8,749 nucleotides of DNA. It comes from Pseudomonadota bacterium. Its GTDB lineage: Bacteria > Myxococcota > Myxococcia > Myxococcales > Myxococcaceae. The position numbers were made by a program, and so were the translations under genes. The notes beneath the pieces are model-generated. The model saw only the letters and a list, made by a program, of their open reading frames with translations. It searched no databases and had not been told where the DNA came from. Positions 1 to 5,543 of this stretch are shown piece after piece; the stretch's first letter is position 1; each line of letters begins with the position of its first letter. The stretch is taken from assembly GCA_023424585.1 (NCBI GenBank), contig JAFADT010000625.1, forward strand, positions 1 through 8,749, read 5' to 3'.

Positions 1-1239
1 GTGCCGGACGAGACGCCGGTCATCGACGACGGCGCGGCGCCCTCCCCCACCCCGGAGGGCACGTTCGGGGGTGGAGAGCCTCCCGCGCCTCCGCCGGAGG
101 GGGCGACGCCCACGGCGCCCGGCGAGCTGGGCGGGGCGATGGCGGCCCAGGCGGTGGACGCGGGCCCGCCGCCCGAGCCCGAGGTGCCGTCGGTGGCGCT
201 GAAGATCGAGCTGTCCGCCGTGGAGGGCGTGCGGCCGGAGCTCTCCGTGCTGTCGGCCGCGGAGGCGCCGCTGTTCACGCTCCAGGGCAAGGAGGGCGAG
301 CCGCTCGCGCTGCGCAACATCGGCGTGCGGGCCACGGACCGGGTGGTCTACGTGGTGGTGAAGGGCGGCTGGACGGGGACGGGCAAGGCGCAGCGGCGCA
401 CGTACAACGCGCAGGTGCCGTACACGCTGACGGTGTCGCAGGAGGAGGCGGGGGCGCACGCTGAGCTGGAGCCCAACGACGAGCTGCTCAAGGCCACGCC
501 GCTGACGGGCGCGGGCTACCGCGAGGGCTTCCTGTCGCCGAAGTCGGACGTGGACCACTACGTGCTGACGACGCGCGAGCCGGTGCTGGCGAAGGTGGAG
601 CTGTCGGGCGTGGAGCGGCTGGACCTGACGCTGTCGATGGTGGAGCCGCCGCAGGGGGACGGGCAGAAGGAGACGGTGCTGCTCAAGGCCAACGACGGCG
701 CCGTCAAGGAACCGGAGCGGCTGAACAACGTGGCGTGCAACGGCACCTGCTACTTCCGGGTGGAGGGGTCGTACCGCAAGGTGAACGGCAAGTTCGTGAA
801 GGACTTCGAGAACGCGGACCAGCCGTACCGCATCAGCGTGACGACGGTGCCGGACAACGGCAGCGAGGAGCGCGAGCCCAACAACACGGCCGACCGCGCG
901 CAGGACCTGACGATGGGCAAGGCGGTGCGGGGCACGGTGTACCCGGCGAAGGACGTGGACTACTTCCGGGTGGACCTGTCCGACCGGCCGGTGCGCACGG
1001 CCATCACCGCGACGCTGCTGGGCATCCTCAAGGTGGACGTGGGGCTGTACCTGCACCGGGTGCAGCCGGACGGGAAGCTGACGCTCGTGCAGACGTCCGA
1101 CCGCGCCAAGGGCGACCAGCCGGAGACCATCCGCTACAGCGCCGAGCCCGGCGTCTACGTCTTTGAAGTGCGCGACGCGAGGAACCGCGAGGCGAACTTC
1201 CAGGACTCGTACCAGCTCACCGTCGAGGAGGGCGAATAG
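1..1239 (+). CDS. PPC-repeat-like secreted protein, 5' end outside window
   Basis: The frame is open from base 1 to a TAG at 1237-1239 (412 codons visible). Base 1 happens to be a GTG, but it is probably internal: the first residues form no signal peptide and run straight into a Pro/Gly/Ala-rich linker (about residues 12-62). What follows is repeated beta-rich modules of the bacterial pre-peptidase C-terminal (PPC) type. Two carry the usual opening motif EPN[D/N] (157-160 and 292-295) followed by an acidic DVD-aromatic motif (DVDHY 183-187, DVDYF 318-322), and each ends in a YxLTV- or YRISV-like strand. Residues 64-150 look like the second half of another module whose EPN half would lie upstream. 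C246 and C250 could form a local disulfide. PPC domains are usually non-catalytic modules of secreted or surface proteins, so an extracytoplasmic location is inferred. No enzymatic domain is visible, and the specific function is unknown. Confidence 0.75.
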   Translation: MPDETPVIDDGAAPSPTPEGTFGGGEPPAPPPEGATPTAPGELGGAMAAQAVDAGPPPEPEVPSVALKIELSAVEGVRPELSVLSAAEAPLFTLQGKEGEPLALRNIGVRATDRVVYVVVKGGWTGTGKAQRRTYNAQVPYTLTVSQEEAGAHAELEPNDELLKATPLTGAGYREGFLSPKSDVDHYVLTTREPVLAKVELSGVERLDLTLSMVEPPQGDGQKETVLLKANDGAVKEPERLNNVACNGTCYFRVEGSYRKVNGKFVKDFENADQPYRISVTTVPDNGSEEREPNNTADRAQDLTMGKAVRGTVYPAKDVDYFRVDLSDRPVRTAITATLLGILKVDVGLYLHRVQPDGKLTLVQTSDRAKGDQPETIRYSAEPGVYVFEVRDARNREANFQDSYQLTVEEGE

Positions 1240-1253
1240 CAGGGGGGCCCGCG

Positions 1254-1450
1254 ATGAAGCCGCGGTGGTGCTCGGGATGTCGGCAGGAGCTGCCGATGTT
1301 GGACGAGGAGGAGTTCGAGGAGGTCCCGAGCCTCTACCGCGCCGCGTTCCGCTCGTCGGGGCCCGCGGTAGACCGCTCCGGACGCCTGAAGCCCGGGACT
1401 GCGCCGCGTGCGGAAAGGTTCGCCACGAACAGGGCGTTTCTTCCCGTTGA
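1254..1450 (+). pseudogene. Small double-CxxC zinc-ribbon gene, apparently frameshifted
   Basis: An ATG at 1254 follows an AGGGGGG Shine-Dalgarno-like run (1241-1247) at 6-base spacing and sits 14 bases after the previous stop. Its frame begins MKPRWCSGCRQELPMLDEEE, with a CxxC knuckle, an acidic helix and then YRAAF, which reads like a real protein. After about base 1352 this frame turns into low-quality sequence that would run through the tRNA promoter into the tRNA at 1508. In the frame one base earlier, bases around 1367-1450 encode GRPLRTPEARDCAACGKVR and then a TGA at 1448-1450. From memory, a PLRTPxAxxCAxCG block is the C-terminal half of small zinc-ribbon proteins whose N-terminus resembles the first frame. 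The two halves would join if a net 1 (mod 3) bases were lost near 1352-1375; the CxxCG expected before PLRTP is also missing, so the lesion may be a deletion of about 13 bases. A sequencing error or a recoded gene remains possible. Confidence 0.5.
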
Positions 1451-1475
1451 CAAGGCCGGGCCCCGCCCCTACTTT
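1447..1475 (+). promoter_or_regulatory. Sigma-70-type promoter of tRNA-Gly
   Basis: A perfect -35 hexamer TTGACA (1447-1452) and a -10 hexamer TACTTT (1470-1475) are separated by exactly 17 bases. The start of transcription would fall near 1482, giving a leader of about 17 bases before the tRNA. This is the most consensus-like promoter in the window, as expected for a stable RNA gene. The -35 box overlaps the TGA that closes the zinc-ribbon remnant. Confidence 0.8.
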
Positions 1476-1498
1476 GGGCCTCGCTTCCCGCAGCACTC

Positions 1499-1571
1499 GC
1501 GGTGGTAGCTCAGTTGGTAGAGCACGAGCTTCCCAAGCTCGGGGTCGAGGGTTCGAATCCCTTCCGCCGCT
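1499..1571 (+). tRNA. tRNA-Gly, anticodon CCC
   Basis: The sequence folds into a complete 73-base cloverleaf. The acceptor stem is GCGGTGG (1499-1505) with CCGCCGC (1564-1570), including one U-G pair, and the discriminator is U at 1571. The D stem is GCTC/GAGC, the anticodon stem CGAGC/GCTCG with loop TTCCCAA, and the T arm GAGGG-TTCGAAT-CCCTT. Anticodon CCC reads the glycine codon GGG. The 3' CCA is not encoded (bases 1572-1573 are CT), so it must be added after transcription. It has its own promoter upstream and hairpin terminator downstream, so it is a single-gene transcription unit. Confidence 0.95.
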
Positions 1572-1583
1572 CTGAAGAGACAC

Positions 1584-1616
1584 AGGCCGGTGGTCCCCTC
1601 CAGGGACCACCGGCCT
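1584..1616. terminator. 14-bp hairpin terminator after tRNA-Gly
   Basis: A perfect 14-bp stem (1584-1597 paired with 1603-1616) closes a 5-base CTCCA loop and is followed on the + strand by the T-rich TTCGTGTTT. It lies 12 bases beyond the tRNA. It also sits 13 bases past the stop of the convergent lipoprotein gene, where the minus-strand sequence after the stem is TGTGTCTCTT, so it probably ends transcription from both sides. Confidence 0.85.
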
Positions 1617-1629
1617 TCGTGTTTCCTGG

Positions 1630-2316
1630 CTACTGGAGCGCGACCGGGGGCGCGTTCTGCGTCATCTGCCGTGCGTAGTCCGCCGCGTGGGCGCGCATGT
1701 AGCCGACGGGATCCGCGACCACGCCCAGGCCATTGGTCTTCGAACGCCCGGTGTAGACGAGCTCTCCGCTCTCGTTGATGTAGTGGACGTAGAGGCCCGC
1801 CGTGCCGTCAGCACCGAAGCGATCCGTCTCCACGCTGCCGATCGTCGACCCGTCCGCGGCCTTGATCTCCCGCATGATGGGCGAGCGGTACAGGTGCGCG
1901 ACCGGGATGATCACCCCCTTGGCACCGGACTGTTGCACGTACTCGGCCAATTCCTTCTTCATCCGGGGCGGGACGGTGAAGTTGTCGGTGGCGATGTTGG
2001 GGAACGCCTCGCACCACGGGCTGTCTCCCTTCACCTTCTTCACCTGCACCTCGGAGACGTCCTTGCCATACGCGCTCCAGAGCGCCGGAGCCAGGGCGTC
2101 CTCGATGTTGCGGTACACCTCGTCGTTGCCCTCCGCCGGCCAGGCGCACGCGAGCATGGGGGTGAGCGCGTAGGGCCCATCCACGGCACTCCACTTCCCA
2201 CCGGTGAAGTAGCGCGGGTTGGACGTGGCGAGGCCACCCCCGCAACCAGACAGCAGGGCCAACGCGACAGCGGCGCTCGATGAAATGCGGAAGATGGAAG
2301 CACGGCGAGCGGTCAT
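1630..2316 (-). CDS. Unrecognised outer-envelope lipoprotein
   Basis: 228 residues. The ATG at 2316 is chosen over upstream in-frame starts because GAGGAG lies 5 bases before it (minus-strand GAGGAGTTCCCATG) and because it opens a textbook type II signal peptide: basic MTARR, a hydrophobic stretch, then the lipobox L-S-G-C with lipidated Cys25. The next residues (GGGL) contain no Asp at +2, so nothing visible marks it for inner-membrane retention. The mature part is about 200 residues of mixed alpha/beta character. C57 (in LACAWP) and C102 (in SPWCEAF) could form a disulfide. A conserved-looking core around residues 128-160 (GAKGVIIPVAHLYRSP) resembles a beta strand followed by a loop. I do not recognise the family and assign no function. 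It is divergent from the LanM-like gene, with 187 bases between the two start codons, and convergent with the tRNA unit. Confidence 0.85.
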   Translation of the reverse strand: MTARRASIFRISSSAAVALALLSGCGGGLATSNPRYFTGGKWSAVDGPYALTPMLACAWPAEGNDEVYRNIEDALAPALWSAYGKDVSEVQVKKVKGDSPWCEAFPNIATDNFTVPPRMKKELAEYVQQSGAKGVIIPVAHLYRSPIMREIKAADGSTIGSVETDRFGADGTAGLYVHYINESGELVYTGRSKTNGLGVVADPVGYMRAHAADYARQMTQNAPPVALQ

Positions 2317-2343
2317 GGGAACTCCTCGAGCAGGTGGATGTGA

Positions 2344-2361
2344 CTCACGGACAGTCGTGAG
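2344..2361. promoter_or_regulatory. Inverted repeat in divergent intergenic region
   Basis: CTCACG (2344-2349) and CGTGAG (2356-2361) are perfect inverted arms separated by 6 bases. The element lies 28 bases upstream of the lipoprotein start, so it could be an operator or a hairpin in its 5' leader. Further upstream on the minus strand, GGAACC (2395-2390) and GTGTCC (2373-2368), 16 bases apart, loosely resemble an ECF-sigma promoter; this is weak. Confidence 0.3.
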
Positions 2362-2451
2362 CCCCTTGGACACCCCTCCCGGATTCCCGGGTTCCATCTT
2401 TTTCCCAGGGATGGCGACGCCAGGGCTGGGTGGGTCGCGCTGGAGGGCAGC

Positions 2452-2457
2452 TAGACT
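2452..2457 (+). promoter_or_regulatory. Possible -10 box of LanM-like gene
   Basis: TAGACT sits 46 bases upstream of the chosen ATG at 2504. It resembles a -10 hexamer and would start transcription near 2464. No good -35 box is visible at the right distance, so this is a weak call. Confidence 0.3.
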
Positions 2458-2503
2458 GCGCGCCCCGTGGACGGACCCCGTCCTGCCCCCGAGCCCCTCC
2501 GCC

Positions 2504-4162
2504 ATGTACGACACCGAGATCAACGACGCGCTGAACGAAGTGACGACGTTCATGGGGACAGCGGTCATCCAGGGTGCTCCCCCGCACGTGAACGCGGTCA
2601 AGCCGTTCATCAAGGACGCGCTCAAGCAGGTCGTGAATCAACTGGCGGGCGTGCTCAAGCTGGCGGGGTTCCAACACCTGACGGGCGTCCTGCTGGCGAA
2701 CAACTTCCTCCACCGCACGGCGATGGACCTGTACGGCCCCTGCTCGGCGGCCGCCGGGCTGTCCGAGCGCGGGGAGTGGGGCGCGATGGACAACGCCTGG
2801 AACCTGCGCCCCCTCAGCTTCGCCTGGAGCCTGGGCCGCAACGCGCTGGGCTCCGTGACGACGCTCGCGGAGACGCCGACAGACCGCGTCTGGCGGATGA
2901 TCCAGGACATGGTCCGCGCCCACGTGGACTTCGGCGCCTCGCTGATCAGCCGCGTCATGGGGGACCGCGTCCTGCTGCAGAACGCCTTCGGCATCACCGG
3001 GGCCCTCGCCGACGTGGATGTCACCGGCAGCGACCCCCACCATACCGGCCACCGCGTCGCGCTGCTGCGGTTCTCCTGCGGAGGCCGGGTCGTCTACAAG
3101 CCGTCGGACCTCACCTTCCAACTGCTGCTCATGGGCGACCCCCAGTCGTACCAGGTCTGCCGCATGCACTACCCCGCCCTGATGCCGTACACCGACAGCC
3201 TCTTCACCACGCTCGACGCGGACCTTCCGGCGATCCGCATCGTCGCGAAGCCGCACGCGCTCGGTGAGTACGGCTACATGCAGATGGTCGCGAAGACCCG
3301 GCAGATTGCCCTGGTGGATCAACCCGCGTACTTCCGGAAGCTGGGCAGGCTCATCACGGTGTCAGCGGTGTTCGGCATCACCGACCTCCATCACGAAAAC
3401 GTGATGGCCACGGCCCAGGGCCCCCACCTCATCGACGCGGAGATGGGCTTCAACTACCCGGGGCCGAACGACAACCCCATCGCCCACGCCGCGCTGTCCC
3501 AGGTGCTCCGCATCGCCCCGCCGCCGCACAGCATGGTGGGTGGCGTCTTCACCACCGACCTCTACCGGGGACAGTGGCAGGCCAGCAACGTGTCCGCGCC
3601 CTACAACCAGCAGGAGGTCAACGCGGGCTTCAGCACCGGGCACGGCGGCGCCTGGGTCCAGGCCGCCACGTACCCCAACGAAATCCTGGCCGGCATCCGC
3701 GAGGAGGTGGACCGCATCGTCACCGCCCTCAACACGGGCCGCGTGGACGCCTGGCTCAACCAGTTCCAGACCATCGCCCCCATGGCGCGCGTGCTCCTGA
3801 TGACGACGGACATGTGCCGCGCGCACGCGGAGGGCATGACCCAGAACATGAACGGCACCCTGGGGACGGAGGCCCATGCCATGGGCCAGGGCCTGTTCGA
3901 ATGGCTGACGTGGTACGGCGGCCACCACAACGCGGTCCCCGGGGCCCTGTTCGAACCCCACAACCGCCAGCACTTCTTCACGCCCCTGCGCACCCAGGGC
4001 GTCACCTACGTCACCGCGACCGGCCAAGGGGTGACGGTGGCGAACCTCACGGAGGTGCGCGCCAAGCTGAACCCCCTGCGGGGCACCATGGGTCGGCCGC
4101 AGCTCAAGACGAAGCTGCGCACCGCGCTGGAGACGACGCTCGGGTGTGGTCCGTTGCTCTGA
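2504..4162 (+). CDS. Stand-alone LanM-type lanthipeptide dehydratase domain (DUF4135-like)
   Basis: 552 residues. It matches the dehydratase half of class II lanthipeptide synthetases (LanM), which use a kinase-like fold to phosphorylate Ser/Thr of a precursor peptide and then eliminate phosphate to give Dha/Dhb. Visible landmarks are VYKPSDL with the ATP-site lysine K199; D294-L-H296-H-E-N299, the kinase catalytic motif; LIDAE with metal ligand D311, exactly 12 residues after N299; and R429-VLLMT-T435, which fits the family's R-x5-T pair for phosphate elimination. Full LanM proteins are about 900-1100 residues with a C-terminal LanC-like zinc cyclase. Here the protein stops about 117 residues after the R/T pair, with no GxxHG or Cys-His-Gly cyclase motifs. 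The ATG at 2504 has no clear Shine-Dalgarno. An in-frame ATG at 2411 would add 31 Arg/Pro-rich residues that look non-coding and would span the -10-like TAGACT. No precursor peptide is visible nearby. Substrate and product are unknown. Confidence 0.8.
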   Translation: MYDTEINDALNEVTTFMGTAVIQGAPPHVNAVKPFIKDALKQVVNQLAGVLKLAGFQHLTGVLLANNFLHRTAMDLYGPCSAAAGLSERGEWGAMDNAWNLRPLSFAWSLGRNALGSVTTLAETPTDRVWRMIQDMVRAHVDFGASLISRVMGDRVLLQNAFGITGALADVDVTGSDPHHTGHRVALLRFSCGGRVVYKPSDLTFQLLLMGDPQSYQVCRMHYPALMPYTDSLFTTLDADLPAIRIVAKPHALGEYGYMQMVAKTRQIALVDQPAYFRKLGRLITVSAVFGITDLHHENVMATAQGPHLIDAEMGFNYPGPNDNPIAHAALSQVLRIAPPPHSMVGGVFTTDLYRGQWQASNVSAPYNQQEVNAGFSTGHGGAWVQAATYPNEILAGIREEVDRIVTALNTGRVDAWLNQFQTIAPMARVLLMTTDMCRAHAEGMTQNMNGTLGTEAHAMGQGLFEWLTWYGGHHNAVPGALFEPHNRQHFFTPLRTQGVTYVTATGQGVTVANLTEVRAKLNPLRGTMGRPQLKTKLRTALETTLGCGPLL

Positions 4163-4212
4163 CCGGGCACGGGCACCTTGACTGGACAGGCGTTCAGTAG
4201 CACCCTTGCCAG

Positions 4213-5247
4213 GTGAAGGCCCGGCCCGTCGACAATCCGCCCAACCCCTGGGCGAGCACCGCGGTGGAGTACCTGGACGAGATTCCTCCCGCGCGCCTCG
4301 AGGTCTGGGAGGACCACAGCCGCACCATCATCGCGAGCAACGACAGCCCGGACGTGTGCTTCTCCTGGAGCGTCAACCCGTACCGCGGCTGCCTCCACGC
4401 CTGCGCCTACTGCTACGCGCGCCCCACGCACCAGTACCTGGACTTCGGCGCGGGCACCGACTTCGAGACGCGCCTCGTCGTCAAACCCAACGCGCCGGCG
4501 CTGCTGCGCGAGGCCTTCGACCGCCCGTCGTGGAAGGGCGAGACCGTCGTCTTCAGCGGCGTCACGGACTGCTACCAGCCCCTGGAGGCGTCGCTCCGGC
4601 TCACCCGCCAGTGCCTGGAGGTCTGCGCCGAGTACCGCAACCCCGTGGGCATCATCACCAAGGGCGTGCTGATCGAGCGCGACCTGGACGTGCTCCTGCG
4701 GCTCGCGGCGGGGACGAAGCTGTCCGTGAGCCTCAGCCTCCCCTTCCACAACGAGGAGCTGGCGCGCGCCATGGAGCCGCTCGTCGCCACGCCGAAGCGG
4801 CGCCTGGCCACCGTCCGCAAGCTGTCGGAGGCCGGCATCGACGTGGCCGTGTCCGTGGCCCCCATCATCCCTGGCCTCAACGACGAGGACATCGCGCGGG
4901 TCCTCACCGCCGCGCGCGAGGCCGGCGCCACGCGCGCGCACTACACGCTGCTGCGGCTCCCCGGCCCCGTGCAGGCCGTCTTCGAGGAGCGCCTGCGCGC
5001 GAAGCTGCCCCTGCGCGCGGACCGGGTGCTGCACCGCATCCGCGAGACGCGCGGCGGGCAGCTCACCGACGGCCGCTTCAAGCACCGCATGCGCGGCGAA
5101 GGGCTCTACGCCCAGACCATCCACCAGCTCTTCGCGACGGCGGCGCGCAAGGTGGGCATGCGCGCCTCGTCCGTCACGGAGGCCGCGCCGGACACCTTCC
5201 GGCGCCCCGCGCGGCCCTCCACCTCACCCCAGCTGTCGCTCTTCTAG
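4213..5247 (+). CDS. PA0069-family radical SAM protein
   Basis: 344 residues. The radical SAM cluster motif is RGC60LHAC64AYC67YARPTH, with the CxxxCxxC cysteines that bind the [4Fe-4S] cluster used to cleave S-adenosylmethionine. The extended YARPTHxYLxFGxGTDFE block, FSGVTDCYQPLE, the ITKGVLIERDLD strand and RLPGPVxxVF are typical of the PA0069 group, related to the spore photoproduct lyase-like radical SAM proteins. Its reaction is not established as far as I know. Start: the GTG at 4213 is the first start after an in-frame TAG at 4198-4200; the Shine-Dalgarno is weak. It begins 50 bases after the LanM-like gene on the same strand. A TTGACT (4178-4183) lies in the gap without a well-spaced -10 box, so either read-through or its own promoter is possible. 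It is convergent with the small membrane-protein gene, leaving 17 bases between stops and no obvious terminator. Confidence 0.9.
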   Translation: MKARPVDNPPNPWASTAVEYLDEIPPARLEVWEDHSRTIIASNDSPDVCFSWSVNPYRGCLHACAYCYARPTHQYLDFGAGTDFETRLVVKPNAPALLREAFDRPSWKGETVVFSGVTDCYQPLEASLRLTRQCLEVCAEYRNPVGIITKGVLIERDLDVLLRLAAGTKLSVSLSLPFHNEELARAMEPLVATPKRRLATVRKLSEAGIDVAVSVAPIIPGLNDEDIARVLTAAREAGATRAHYTLLRLPGPVQAVFEERLRAKLPLRADRVLHRIRETRGGQLTDGRFKHRMRGEGLYAQTIHQLFATAARKVGMRASSVTEAAPDTFRRPARPSTSPQLSLF

Positions 5248-5264
5248 GCAGCGACCGCCGGGCG

Positions 5265-5513
5265 TCATCTCCGGATGGCTTGGAGGATGGAGAGGAAGAT
5301 GACGGCGCCCACCGTGGCCACCAGCAGCGAGTACAGGTTGAAGCCCGTCACGTCGCTGCCGCCGAAGAACCTGAACACCCAGCCGCCCACCATCGCGCCG
5401 ACGACGCCGGCGACGACGTTGGCGAACATCCCCATCCGGGCGTTGGTGCCCTTGATGATGCTGGCCAGCCAGCCCGCGATACCGCCCAACACCAGCAACG
5501 AGCAGATATTCAT
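5265..5513 (-). CDS. GlsB/YeaQ/YmgE family small membrane protein
   Basis: 82 residues, almost entirely hydrophobic, with three predicted membrane segments (about residues 3-20, 31-49 and 57-77). The loop after the first segment, KGTNARMG, together with the Gly-rich second helix ANVVAGVVGAMVGGW, is characteristic of the family once named transglycosylase-associated proteins. Members are inner-membrane proteins often induced by general stress; the biochemical role is unknown. The start is supported by a strong Shine-Dalgarno, GGAGGAGGAC (5517-5526 on the minus strand), just before the ATG at 5513. It follows the M13 peptidase gene by 30 bases on the same strand with no hairpin between them, so they may be co-transcribed. 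Confidence 0.9.
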   Translation of the reverse strand: MNICSLLVLGGIAGWLASIIKGTNARMGMFANVVAGVVGAMVGGWVFRFFGGSDVTGFNLYSLLVATVGAVIFLSILQAIRR

Positions 5514-5543
5514 GTCGTCCTCCTCCAGGTAGCGCCCGAAGGC

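Noticed and set aside
2411..2503. Upstream in-frame ATG extending the LanM-like protein by 31 residues
   Set aside because: The extension is Arg/Pro/Gly-rich, unlike the rest of the protein, and it covers a -10-like TAGACT, so it is more likely leader DNA.
2317..2625. N-terminal extension of the lipoprotein frame to 2625
   Set aside because: It would bury the signal peptide and lipobox about 100 residues inside the protein. The ATG at 2316 has its own ribosome site.
4178..4203. TTGACT plus TAGCAC as a promoter for a leaderless radical SAM transcript
   Set aside because: The spacing is only 14 bases and the -10 box is poor; kept only as a remark in the gene entry.
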